Below are positions 1-7,922 of a DNA stretch of 39,483 nucleotides, piece after piece. Each line of letters opens with the position of its first letter. The first letter of the stretch is position 1. Below the pieces are notes generated by a model, which was given only the letters and a program-made list of their open reading frames with translations, was not told the origin of the DNA and ran no database searches. The translations under genes and the position numbers were made by a program. The stretch comes from Spirochaetaceae bacterium (GTDB lineage Bacteria; Spirochaetota; Spirochaetia; Treponematales; Rectinemataceae), in assembly GCA_025356015.1 (NCBI GenBank), contig JANXYO010000117.1, positions 1 through 39,483 of the forward strand, given 5' to 3'.

Positions 1-2
1 GC

Positions 3-2879
3 AAGAAGCTCCAGGAGATCCTCGCCCTCGAGGCCTCCCTCGCTCCGGCCCTCGCCGCCCTCGCGTCAAGCCAGAGCACAGCGGCCGAGGCCTCCCTCCT
101 GGCCGGCCCCGTCGCCCAATTCCACCTCGGCGGTTTTGGGAAGACGGCCGAGGACGAGGAGGCCAAGGCGGGCATGGGCTCCGGCCGCGAAGCCGCGAGG
201 CTCCTGGGGAGGCTGGCCCAGGCCGAGGCCCTCGCTCCCCTCGTCGACTCCGCCCTCGCCCTCCTGGCCGAGTTCGGCGAGCGCTACCGATCGGCGAAAC
301 GCTCCGCGGGAATCATGAGCTTCCGCGACGCCGCCGTCTGCGCGGTTGACCTCCTCGGGCGCAGGCGCGAGATCAGGTCCTACTGGAAGCGGCGCTTCCG
401 CTTCATCATGATCGACGAGTTCCAGGACGACGACGAGCTCCAGAGGGAGCTCCTCTTCCTCCTCGCCGAGGCTCCCGAGGCCTGCGGTCCCGGAATCCCC
501 CAGGCCGCAGGCCTCGCGCCCGACAAGCTCTTCTTCGTCGGCGACGAGAAGCAGTCGATCTACCGCTTCAGGGGGGCCGACGTCTCGGTCTTCCGCCGCC
601 TCGCGGGCGAGCTCTCAGGGCTGGCTGGCGCCTCGGGACCCGGTGGCGCGGCGGCGATGCCCTCGCTGGGAACCAACTACCGCAGCGAGCCCTCCCTGGT
701 CTCCTTCTTCAACGGCCTCTTCGAGCGGGTCTTCGCCGACGCGCACGAGGATTTCGAGGCCCGCTTCGAGACCATACGGCCCCGGGACCCCACGCCTGGA
801 CTCGAGAGCCGCCTCGTCTACCTCGCCAAGAGGAGGACGGCCGCAAGGCCTGGCTTCAGGAGCGATGCCGAGGCCCTGGCCGAGGCCATCGCCTCCTTCA
901 TCGACGGCTCTGTGGGTTCCCTCATGGTGGGCGGCCAGGAGAGGGGCAGCATAAGGCCCGCGGCCTTCGAGGACTTCGCGATACTCCTGCGCTCGACCTC
1001 CAAGCAGTACATCCTCGAGCGCTTCCTCCGCCTCCACCACATCCCCTACGCCGTCGGCGATCCCCGCGGCCTCTTTGTGGAGTCCCCCGCCAACGATCTC
1101 TACGCCGCCCTGAGGCTTGCCCTCCTCGACGACGCTCTGGCCTACGCCACGGTGCTCCGCTCTCCCCTGGTGAGGCTCTCCGACGACGGTTTTGTCGCCG
1201 TCCTCGCAAAAGGCCTGGCCCCCTTCGCTGGGGAGGCCTCCCTCGGCCTCGACCCAAGGGACAGGGAGAGGTACGAGCGTGGCGCCTCCATCCTTGCCGG
1301 GCTCCGCTCGAGGGCCGACCTCTGCCCCCACGCCGTGCTCGTCTCCTGGCTCTGGTACGAGGCCGGCCTCAGGCTCGGCGTCCTTCGCAAGAGCGAGGCC
1401 CAGCCCTATCTTGAGCACTTCGACTATCTATTCGCCCTCGCCGCCAGGGCCGACGCCGAGGGCAAAGGCCTCGCGAGCTTCGTGGCCGAGCTTGAGCCCC
1501 TCATGGGCAGACCCGAGCGCATCGACGAGCTCGAGGCCCCGAGGGAGAGCTCCCAGGGCGTCAGGCTCATGACCATCCACAAGGCCAAGGGCCTCGAGTT
1601 TCCCGTCGTCATCCTCCCCGATATGCAGAACGCTGGCCGGGTCGAGGGGGCCGGGGCCGCGTGGTACCCCTCGTCACGAGTCGGGGTGACGCTCAACCTG
1701 AGGCCATGGGACGAGCCCAAACCCAGGACGGCCAACGTCTTCTACGAGCTCGCCAAGGAGGAGGACGAGCGCAAGCGCGCGGCCGAGACCAAGAGGCTCT
1801 TCTATGTCGCCTGCACCAGGGCCATAGCCCACCTCGTCTTCGCCGGGGTCGAGGGCGGAGCCAATCGGGGATTGTCATTCCGCTCCCTCCTTGTGGCAGA
1901 TGCCCCGGCAGGCCCGGCCGAGCCCTCCGGAGACGGATCCCAGGCCGAGGACGGATCAGTCCCCGAGAAGGAGCTCCTCCTTCCCGAAGGCGTCGAGCTC
2001 ATAGAGGTCCCCGACCTTGGCGAGGAGGCCTACCACAGGCTTTTCGCCGGAACGAGGGCCCGCTCCCTGGAGAGTTTCCTGCCCGACTATGAGCGGGCCG
2101 AGGCGATCGACCGCAGCCTGCCAAGGCGCAGCTTCCCGGTGGACGCGCTCAACGGAGCCTACGAGACGACGCGGGCCCTGGACGGATACGAGGAAAAGCT
2201 CCCCGACTGCGCCTACGACAGGGCCGCGGATAGGGTGAGCGAGAACGTTTTTGGCAGCCTCTGCCACGCCGTCCTCGAGGCGAGGCTCGCCGATCCCCCC
2301 CGGCCCCCCCGCTTCCCAAAGGAACTGCTCGGCCTGATCCCCGAGGACCTGCGCCAGAGCCTCCTAGTCGAGGCACTGCGTCTCGCGGCAGGATTCGAGG
2401 CCTCGGAGCTCGCAGCAAGGGTGAAACGCGCGAGACGGAGGGTAGAATTCGGCTTCATCCTCGACCTTGGCTCGGATTTCTCCGCAGAAGGGAGGATCGA
2501 CCTCCTCGCCGAGCTCGATGACGAGATGATTGTCGTGGATTTCAAGTCCAGCCGCTTCCGCCACGAGGGGGCCTACGACGCCCAATTGTGGCTCTATCGT
2601 TCCGCCATTGAGGCGATTGCGCCGGGTAGGCCGGTTTCAAGTTGGCTTTTCTGGCTCCGCGACGCCAAGGCCGAGGAGAGGAAGGCGGATTTCGGGCCGC
2701 AGGAGGTCCTGGCCTGGATCGGCGCCCTCGCGGCCCAGGACGGGGAAAGCCCGGCCGGCGCAGCCTTGCGTGGGCCGGACCTACGCCTATACTCTAGAGG
2801 AAGCAGTTATGAACAACGAAAAAATACTGATCGTCGAAGACGAGAAGATAATCGCCCTCGACCTCCAACGGCGACTTGA
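3..2879 (+). CDS. AddA/RecB-like UvrD-family helicase-nuclease, 5' end outside window
   Basis: The reading frame is open from the first bases of the window, so the N-terminus with the Walker A motif is missing; 958 residues are visible. Superfamily 1 helicase motifs follow in order: IDEFQD (near base 412), GDEKQSIYRFRGAD (near 540), TNYRS (near 673), TIHKAKGLEFP (near 1572) and LFYVACTRA (near 1798). The C-terminus carries a RecB-type nuclease domain with GRIDLL and VVDFKSS (about 2493-2552) and the following AQLWLYR helix. This is the architecture of the AddA or RecB subunit of the double-strand-break resection enzyme, which unwinds and degrades DNA ends for RecA loading. The partner subunit would lie upstream of the window. 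The last ~24 codons overlap the start of the next gene. Whether it is AddA or RecB cannot be settled without the N-terminus. Confidence 0.9.
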   Translation, partial: KKLQEILALEASLAPALAALASSQSTAAEASLLAGPVAQFHLGGFGKTAEDEEAKAGMGSGREAARLLGRLAQAEALAPLVDSALALLAEFGERYRSAKRSAGIMSFRDAAVCAVDLLGRRREIRSYWKRRFRFIMIDEFQDDDELQRELLFLLAEAPEACGPGIPQAAGLAPDKLFFVGDEKQSIYRFRGADVSVFRRLAGELSGLAGASGPGGAAAMPSLGTNYRSEPSLVSFFNGLFERVFADAHEDFEARFETIRPRDPTPGLESRLVYLAKRRTAARPGFRSDAEALAEAIASFIDGSVGSLMVGGQERGSIRPAAFEDFAILLRSTSKQYILERFLRLHHIPYAVGDPRGLFVESPANDLYAALRLALLDDALAYATVLRSPLVRLSDDGFVAVLAKGLAPFAGEASLGLDPRDRERYERGASILAGLRSRADLCPHAVLVSWLWYEAGLRLGVLRKSEAQPYLEHFDYLFALAARADAEGKGLASFVAELEPLMGRPERIDELEAPRESSQGVRLMTIHKAKGLEFPVVILPDMQNAGRVEGAGAAWYPSSRVGVTLNLRPWDEPKPRTANVFYELAKEEDERKRAAETKRLFYVACTRAIAHLVFAGVEGGANRGLSFRSLLVADAPAGPAEPSGDGSQAEDGSVPEKELLLPEGVELIEVPDLGEEAYHRLFAGTRARSLESFLPDYERAEAIDRSLPRRSFPVDALNGAYETTRALDGYEEKLPDCAYDRAADRVSENVFGSLCHAVLEARLADPPRPPRFPKELLGLIPEDLRQSLLVEALRLAAGFEASELAARVKRARRRVEFGFILDLGSDFSAEGRIDLLAELDDEMIVVDFKSSRFRHEGAYDAQLWLYRSAIEAIAPGRPVSSWLFWLRDAKAEERKADFGPQEVLAWIGALAAQDGESPAGAALRGPDLRLYSRGSSYEQRKNTDRRRREDNRPRPPTAT

Positions 2880-4866
2880 ACGCTTCGGATACTCGGTCGT
2901 CGGGATGGCGGCGGACGGCCTCGAGGCCATAAGCCTCGCGAAGGACCGGTCGCCCGACATGATCCTCATGGACATCATGCTGGCGGGTAGCCTCGACGGC
3001 ATCGACGCGGCCAAGCAGATCCGTGCCAAGTTCGGTATTCCGGTCATCTTCCTCACCGCATACACCGACGAGAAGACCCTCGAGCGCGCCAAGGAAGTCG
3101 AGCCCGCGGGCTACATCCTCAAGCCCTTCAAGGAGCGCGAGCTCTGCACGACGATCGACATCGCCCTGTACAAGGACAGCATCGACCGCAAGCTGCGCAA
3201 GCAGGAGCGCCTCTTCTCGGCCATACTCCACTCCATCAACGACGGCATCATCGCGACCGACACCGAGCTCAGCATAGGCTTCATGAACCCCGTGGCCGAG
3301 GACATCACCGGCTGGCGCGAGACGGCGGCCAAGGGCAGGCACGCCTCGACGGTGCTCACCCTCCATGACACGAGGACCCAGCGCGAGCTCCTCATCGGGA
3401 ACCCGCCCCTGATCGACGACAAGCCCTATTTCTTCAGCGAGGTGTCGATCAAGAACGCCCTGGGCCAGTCGGTCATCGTCGACGGCTCGATCACCCGCCT
3501 CCACGAGAAGGAGAACGAGGCCGAGGGTTTCCTCATCGCCCTGCGCGACATCACAGAGATGAAGCGCATGTCGGAGACCATCAACTACCAGGCAAGCCAC
3601 GACATCCTCACCGGCCTCTCCAACCGCGAGGAGTTCTCCTTCAACCTCAACGAGCTGCTCAAGGGCATAAGGGCCATGAACGGCAAGCACGCCCTCCTCG
3701 TGATCGACGTCGACCGTTTCAAGGCCATCAACGATACCTGCGGGGCCCTCGCCGGCGACGAGCTCCTGCGCCAGGTGGCTGCCCACATCCAGGCCAACAT
3801 CTCCCGCAAGGACATATCGGCCCGCATCGGCGGGGACGAGTTCGCGATCATCCTCAAGGACTGCGAACCAGCGGATTCGATCAACGTCGCGAAACGTCTC
3901 CAGGAGGCCTTCGAGCAGCGCAAGTTCGCCTGGCAGGCCGCGGCCTTCCCGGTCTCCCTGTCCATCGGCATCGTTCCCCTCACGGCGGCGAGCCACGACA
4001 CCCACGCCATACTCGCGGCCGCCGATGATGCCTGCCACCTCTCCAAGGAGGAGGGCGGGAACAAGATCAATGTCTTCAGGTCGGAGGACGTGAAGTTCCA
4101 GAAGCGCCGCGGCGAGATGGAGATGATCGCCAAGATCAACCGCGCCGCCGAGGAGAATCGCTTCGTCCTCTGGCACCAGCCCATCGCTCCGCTGGACCCC
4201 TCCATGGGCCTCACGCCCAAGGCCGAGGTCCTCATCCGCCTCGTCAACGACGACGGCAGCATCGCGCGGCCCATCGACTTCATCCCGGCCGCCGAGCGCT
4301 ACAACCTCATGCCCCTCATCGACCGCTGGGTGATAAAGAACTCCGTGGCCGCCTACAGACTCCTCACCGACCGCGACGACCCGCTTTCGCGCAACCTCAT
4401 CTCCATAAACCTCTCGGGCCCCTCCCTTCTCGACGAGTCCCTGGTCGACCTCATCCTCTACGAGGTGGGTAGGCACGGGCTCTCACCCTCGAGCTTCTGC
4501 TTCGAGATCACCGAGACGGCCGCCATCCAGAACCTCACCTACGCCATCCGTTTCATGAAGCGCCTCAAGGACGAGGGCTTCACCTTCGCCCTCGACGATT
4601 TCGGCTCGGGCTTCTCTTCCTTCAGCTATCTCAAGAACCTCCCCGTCGACTACCTCAAGATCGACGGCTCCTTCGTCCAGAGCATCGACGAATCCCTCGT
4701 GAGCTACACGATGGTGGAGTCGATCAACTCGATCGGCCACGTCATGGGCCTCAAGACGATAGCGGAGTTCGTGAAGAGCGAGGCGATCAGGAAGAAGCTG
4801 GTGGAGATCGGGGTGGACTACGCGCAGGGATACCATATAGCGGAGCCGTCGCCGCTTTTCCGGTAG
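2809..4866 (+). CDS. REC-PAS-GGDEF-EAL response regulator (c-di-GMP turnover)
   Basis: A 685-residue protein. The start ATG at 2809 is preceded by AGAGGAAG and lies inside the end of the helicase gene. The REC domain (1-120) has the phospho-acceptor Asp55 in LMDIML, Thr83 and Lys105. A PAS domain (about 135-250) follows, then GGDEF (about 270-430) with an intact GGDEF at 341-345. The inhibitory RxxD site is replaced by SRKD, so product feedback may be lost. The EAL domain (about 440-685) has EVL at 473-475, the NLS motif, EITE, DDFGSG and AQGYHIAEP, so its catalytic residues look complete. The protein could both make and degrade the cytoplasmic second messenger c-di-GMP under phosphorylation control. 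No cognate histidine kinase is visible nearby. Confidence 0.93.
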   Translation: MNNEKILIVEDEKIIALDLQRRLERFGYSVVGMAADGLEAISLAKDRSPDMILMDIMLAGSLDGIDAAKQIRAKFGIPVIFLTAYTDEKTLERAKEVEPAGYILKPFKERELCTTIDIALYKDSIDRKLRKQERLFSAILHSINDGIIATDTELSIGFMNPVAEDITGWRETAAKGRHASTVLTLHDTRTQRELLIGNPPLIDDKPYFFSEVSIKNALGQSVIVDGSITRLHEKENEAEGFLIALRDITEMKRMSETINYQASHDILTGLSNREEFSFNLNELLKGIRAMNGKHALLVIDVDRFKAINDTCGALAGDELLRQVAAHIQANISRKDISARIGGDEFAIILKDCEPADSINVAKRLQEAFEQRKFAWQAAAFPVSLSIGIVPLTAASHDTHAILAAADDACHLSKEEGGNKINVFRSEDVKFQKRRGEMEMIAKINRAAEENRFVLWHQPIAPLDPSMGLTPKAEVLIRLVNDDGSIARPIDFIPAAERYNLMPLIDRWVIKNSVAAYRLLTDRDDPLSRNLISINLSGPSLLDESLVDLILYEVGRHGLSPSSFCFEITETAAIQNLTYAIRFMKRLKDEGFTFALDDFGSGFSSFSYLKNLPVDYLKIDGSFVQSIDESLVSYTMVESINSIGHVMGLKTIAEFVKSEAIRKKLVEIGVDYAQGYHIAEPSPLFR

Positions 4867-5010
4867 TAGAAGAAGCGAGATGCAACCAGGGCAGCGCCCG
4901 GGCTAGCGCAGGGCGTAGATCCATTCCGCGAGCATCTTCGGCAGGACCTGGCGGCGCGGCCATACGAAGGAGGGCCGAACTCTGGATTCCCCTCTAAGCG
5001 AGCGGGCCGC

Positions 5011-5388
5011 ATGAGGGATCGCAAGCAGCTTGCCGGTGCCCGCTCCGGAAACGCCGACCTTTCCTTTTCGCTCGAGCGTTTCGACGAGTCTGGTTTCTTT
5101 CCCTCCACCGCGAGGTCGAACGGCTACACGCTACTCCTGATTGAAAAGGGCCGGGCTAGGCTCAAGGTGGGCGAGTGCGCCATCTCCCTCGACAATGGCG
5201 GGCTGCTTGCGGCGCTGTCGCCCTACCAAGCCTTTGAGCTCCAGGCGGTCGAGGACTATGCTGGCATCCTCGGCCTGCCAGCGAAGGCTCTTTCCCGCGA
5301 GTGTATCGAAGGCACCGGGAAGGGCGCACGGGCTGTCATCATTGATCGCCTGGGTTCGGCCCGTGGCATGCTGCGCGGGAATTCCTAG
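5011..5388 (+). pseudogene. AraC-type cupin sensor-domain fragment lacking the DNA-binding domain
   Basis: This 125-codon frame reads like the N-terminal arabinose-binding/cupin half of an AraC-family regulator (TLLLIEKGRARLKVGE, then DNGGLLAALSPYQAFEL). The frame stops before any helix-turn-helix. A full AraC regulator is normally 270-300 residues. Just past the stop another frame reads plausibly as protein for about 28 codons (LELHINLPLGRSGRR onward, ending near 5471), which suggests a frameshift or erosion. No convincing ribosome-binding site precedes the ATG. It sits in a stretch of gene debris. A free-standing small cupin protein is possible but less likely. Confidence 0.45.
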
Positions 5389-5474
5389 AGCTGCACATAA
5401 ACCTGCCGCTGGGCAGATCGGGACGGCGCTGCCAGCTGCTGACTCTTCCTGGCGCTCTGCGCGCCATCTAGCCC

Positions 5475-5717
5475 CTACATCGAGAAGAAATGGAAATTGC
5501 CTACGAAGCAGTCAACCAAGGCTGGATCGAAATGCCTGCCCCGCTCCGCAACTGTGTGCTCCAGAGCGGCCTTCCGGCTCCAGGCCTTCTTGTAGGGCCT
5601 CAGGGCGTCGAAGACATCGACCAGGCCCACGATGCGGCAGGAGAGGGGTATGGCCTCGCCCGTGAGGCCATGGGGGTAGACTGGGCCCGGCCTCCGCGTG
5701 CTCGGCGATGAAATCAA
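5475..5717 (-). pseudogene. C-terminal remnant of an HD-GYP phosphodiesterase
   Basis: About 70 residues match the tail of HD-GYP domains. The recognisable part is a YPHGLTGEAIPLSCRIVGLV segment, then DVFDALRPYKKAWS, then HFDPALVDCF. The HD and GYP catalytic motifs upstream are gone. The readable frame fades into a CCGCGGAGAGCGCGGAG-type dispersed repeat at 5731-5750, and only a TTG could serve as start. A working HD-GYP domain needs roughly 180 residues, so this is a truncated relic. The truncation point next to the repeat suggests that the repeat marks a rearrangement junction. Confidence 0.6.
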
Positions 5718-6832
5718 TCCCCTCTTCCCCCTCCGCGCTCTCCGCGGTTCTTTCGGTCGTCAGCCACCACCGCCGCCACGGCCTCCTCGAAGGCCGGAAC
5801 CTCCTCGAGGCTCTTGGCCGGCCGCAGCTCCTCGCCCATCGAAACCGCGAGGATCCTGGCCCTGCCCTCGGCGGCGAGGGCTGCGTCGACATTGTCCAGG
5901 GCGAACTCGTGCCCGGCCGGGTCGTTGCCCGGGATGGCGTAGCCAGAGCCCTCGACCCAGTGCTCGGCCCTGAAGAAGTTGGCCTTCTCGAGGAGGGAAG
6001 CGGCGCGGTAGACGCGCACTCCGACGTTGGTGTAGGCGGAGGATCCGCCGAGCCCATGGCCTTGGAGCTTGGCGTGTCCGAAACCCCGGGGGACGCCTGC
6101 CTCATCGAGGGCGATCGGGTAGGCGGGAGAGGGGATGAGGGCGGCGGGGATGAGGAGCTCGATGCCTTCGCTTGCATCGAGGGCGAGGAGGGAGGCAATC
6201 GCTGTCTTTCTCGAGCTCGCGTCCCCGCCGAAGTTGGTGATGACGTAGTCGGCCTTCGACCACAGGGAGCGAGCCTGCCAGGCCGCGTCTCCGTGGCCCA
6301 GTGGCTTTCCGAAGGGGGCCTCCTGGCTGCGGTACAGGCGGCTCTTAAGGTCCAGGCCGAGGGGGGCGAGGACCTCGGCGTCGATCCCATCCTCCCAGCC
6401 CCTGACCACGATGACATGGCGGCCGAGGCCACGGACGGCGGCGAGGGCGTAGGCGGCGATCGCTATCGACCTCCCGCCCTTGAGGTAGTCGCGGACAGGA
6501 AAGAGGCCGCGGGGCTTCGCGGGGTCGAAGGCCGCGGCCACCTCGTCCAGGGGCGAGGCGGAACCAGCGGCGACCCGCACCCTAGCGGCCTCGAGGGACT
6601 TCTGCCAGCGCGAACCGGATCCAGCCAGCAGGGTGAGGCAGACAGTCCTGGGCGCGAGCTCGGCGAGCCAGGCCTCGATCCCGGGAAAGGGAGGAAGGCC
6701 GGAGGCCCTGCGGCCCTCGTTCCTGGCCTCCAGGGCGATTCGGGCGATGGAGTCGCGGGCGGCGAAGGCGGCGGCGTGGGCTGTCCCCAGGAGGGCCGGG
6801 AGGGAATCAGTCAACGCATTCCTCGGCCGCAT
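5714..6832 (-). CDS. Sugar-phosphate nucleotidyltransferase-like protein
   Basis: A 372-residue protein. The start ATG at 6832 lies inside the end of the upstream DUF2156 gene (26-bp overlap). The N-terminal third holds a degenerate nucleotide-binding loop of NTP transferases (LLAGSGSRWQKSL, then KPRGLFPV). NFGGD resembles the metal-binding Asp region, and GKPLGHGDAAW and GLGGSSAYTNVGVRVY resemble the sugar-binding parts of GlmU/RmlA-type enzymes. The role is therefore probably activation of a sugar or small molecule, but the substrate cannot be read from sequence. The last ten codons (DRKNRGERGGGRGD) are encoded by a dispersed CGCGGAG repeat, so the natural C-terminus may have been replaced. 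Confidence 0.6.
   Translation of the reverse strand: MRPRNALTDSLPALLGTAHAAAFAARDSIARIALEARNEGRRASGLPPFPGIEAWLAELAPRTVCLTLLAGSGSRWQKSLEAARVRVAAGSASPLDEVAAAFDPAKPRGLFPVRDYLKGGRSIAIAAYALAAVRGLGRHVIVVRGWEDGIDAEVLAPLGLDLKSRLYRSQEAPFGKPLGHGDAAWQARSLWSKADYVITNFGGDASSRKTAIASLLALDASEGIELLIPAALIPSPAYPIALDEAGVPRGFGHAKLQGHGLGGSSAYTNVGVRVYRAASLLEKANFFRAEHWVEGSGYAIPGNDPAGHEFALDNVDAALAAEGRARILAVSMGEELRPAKSLEEVPAFEEAVAAVVADDRKNRGERGGGRGD
5731..5750. repeat. Copy of the dispersed CCGCAGAG-type repeat
   Basis: The bases CTCCGCGCTCTCCGCGGTTC are a diverged copy of the repeat found at 21.1, 22.1, 27.65, 27.77, 28.65 and 28.95 kb. This copy lies inside the 3' end of the nucleotidyltransferase-like gene and abuts the HD-GYP remnant. 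Confidence 0.5.
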
Positions 6833-7817
6833 GCGCGGCAGGATCCCCTGCGCCGGGGCTGTCGGCGCCGAGGATGGCGACGCGCTCCTCGCCAAGGGCA
6901 CCCGCGTTCTCGATGCCGAGCTCGGCGACGTGGTCGGCGAGATGCTCAGCCTTGACGACCCTGTACTTGATGACAAAGCCCGAGGGCCTGTAGGTCATCT
7001 TGGCCTGCCTGAGGCCCTCGTCCCCGAGGTCCTGCTCACGGTTTATGGTCTTGTAGTGCTCTGGAAGGGCCTGGGCGAAGGCCTGATTGATGAACTGGTA
7101 GATGCCCTTGTAGCCCTCGATGGCCTTCTCGAAATGGATGGCGAACATCCTGCCCCTGGCCAGGGGCTCTCCGAGGCACCAGCCCGCCGGCTTTCCGTCG
7201 ACATAGTAAACGCAGCCCCTCATGCCAAGAAGATCAAAGGTCTCCAGGGCCTCGCGCGAAGCCTTGTAGTCCCCGTCGAAACCCTTGAGCTCCCGCCACT
7301 CGTCGAGGACGTGGATGGCGTCGCCCAGGTTGTCGCGTCGCAGGGGCTTCTGCTCGTAGGAGTAGGCGTTGATGAAGGCGTTCACGAGGTTGCGCTTCTT
7401 GTGGTAGGTCTTGCCGGTCAGCTCCGCGAGGTCGGTCCTGAGGTAGAGGTAGTCGAAATTGTTGCGGTCCTCGACCACGCCGTAGCCCTTCATCTCGAGG
7501 GCCGCCCTGTGGGCCTCGGCCTGGCTCTCGGAGAGATTCTTGAGGTAGTCGTGGCCGGCCATGAGCTCGTCGAGGATCCCCGCCTCGGGCAGGGAGCAGG
7601 GGGCGTAGAAGAAGGACTTGCCCTGCTTCGAGCCCTCGACGATGAAGGTCTTGCCCGGTATGCGGGAAACCCTGTAGCCGTAGGTGTGCCGGAACAGGTA
7701 GAGGTTCGAGAAGTTGAACTCCGAGATCCCGTCCTTTATGAGGTTCAGGGCTGGATAGAGTTCCTCGCGCATCTCGAGGGAGACGGGGGCGAAATTGGGA
7801 TATTCGGGGATAACCAT
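6807..7817 (-). CDS. DUF2156 / LPG-synthase C-terminal-like GNAT-fold protein
   Basis: A 336-residue protein resembling the DUF2156 family, related to the aminoacyl-transferase half of phosphatidylglycerol lysyltransferase (MprF). Seen directly are the FNFSNLYLFRH N-terminal segment, the conserved FDYLYLRTDLAELTGKTYHK stretch with KRNLVNAFI after it, and a GCVYYVDGKPAGWCLGE beta-strand pair. There are no transmembrane segments, so it is a soluble stand-alone domain without the flippase of MprF. Family members are often called phosphatidylglycerol lysyltransferase-like, but the acceptor is unknown. It is the first gene of a two-gene unit with the overlapping nucleotidyltransferase-like gene. 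A good promoter ends within about 8 bases of the ATG, so the mRNA appears leaderless. Confidence 0.75.
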   Translation of the reverse strand: MVIPEYPNFAPVSLEMREELYPALNLIKDGISEFNFSNLYLFRHTYGYRVSRIPGKTFIVEGSKQGKSFFYAPCSLPEAGILDELMAGHDYLKNLSESQAEAHRAALEMKGYGVVEDRNNFDYLYLRTDLAELTGKTYHKKRNLVNAFINAYSYEQKPLRRDNLGDAIHVLDEWRELKGFDGDYKASREALETFDLLGMRGCVYYVDGKPAGWCLGEPLARGRMFAIHFEKAIEGYKGIYQFINQAFAQALPEHYKTINREQDLGDEGLRQAKMTYRPSGFVIKYRVVKAEHLADHVAELGIENAGALGEERVAILGADSPGAGDPAAHAAEECVD

Positions 7818-7824
7818 GGACTAC

Positions 7825-7853
7825 ATGATACGGAAAGCACGATATACGGGCAA
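7825..7853 (-). promoter_or_regulatory. Sigma-70-type promoter of the DUF2156 gene, apparently leaderless
   Basis: On the minus strand TTGCCC (7848-7853) and TATCAT (7825-7830) are separated by exactly 17 bases. The expected start of transcription falls on or beside the ATG at 7817, and no Shine-Dalgarno sequence is present. Confidence 0.55.
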
Positions 7854-7922
7854 GGACTGGCAGGTTTTCCCGGGGATTATCCCTCTGGTGCCCCTATTTT
7901 CCGCCCGATCCCCCCTCCTTTT

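Noticed and set aside
2794-4476. Long open frame antisense to the REC-PAS-GGDEF-EAL gene
   Set aside because: It mirrors the codon bias of the real gene, contains no recognisable domain and has no start signal; typical of GC-rich DNA.
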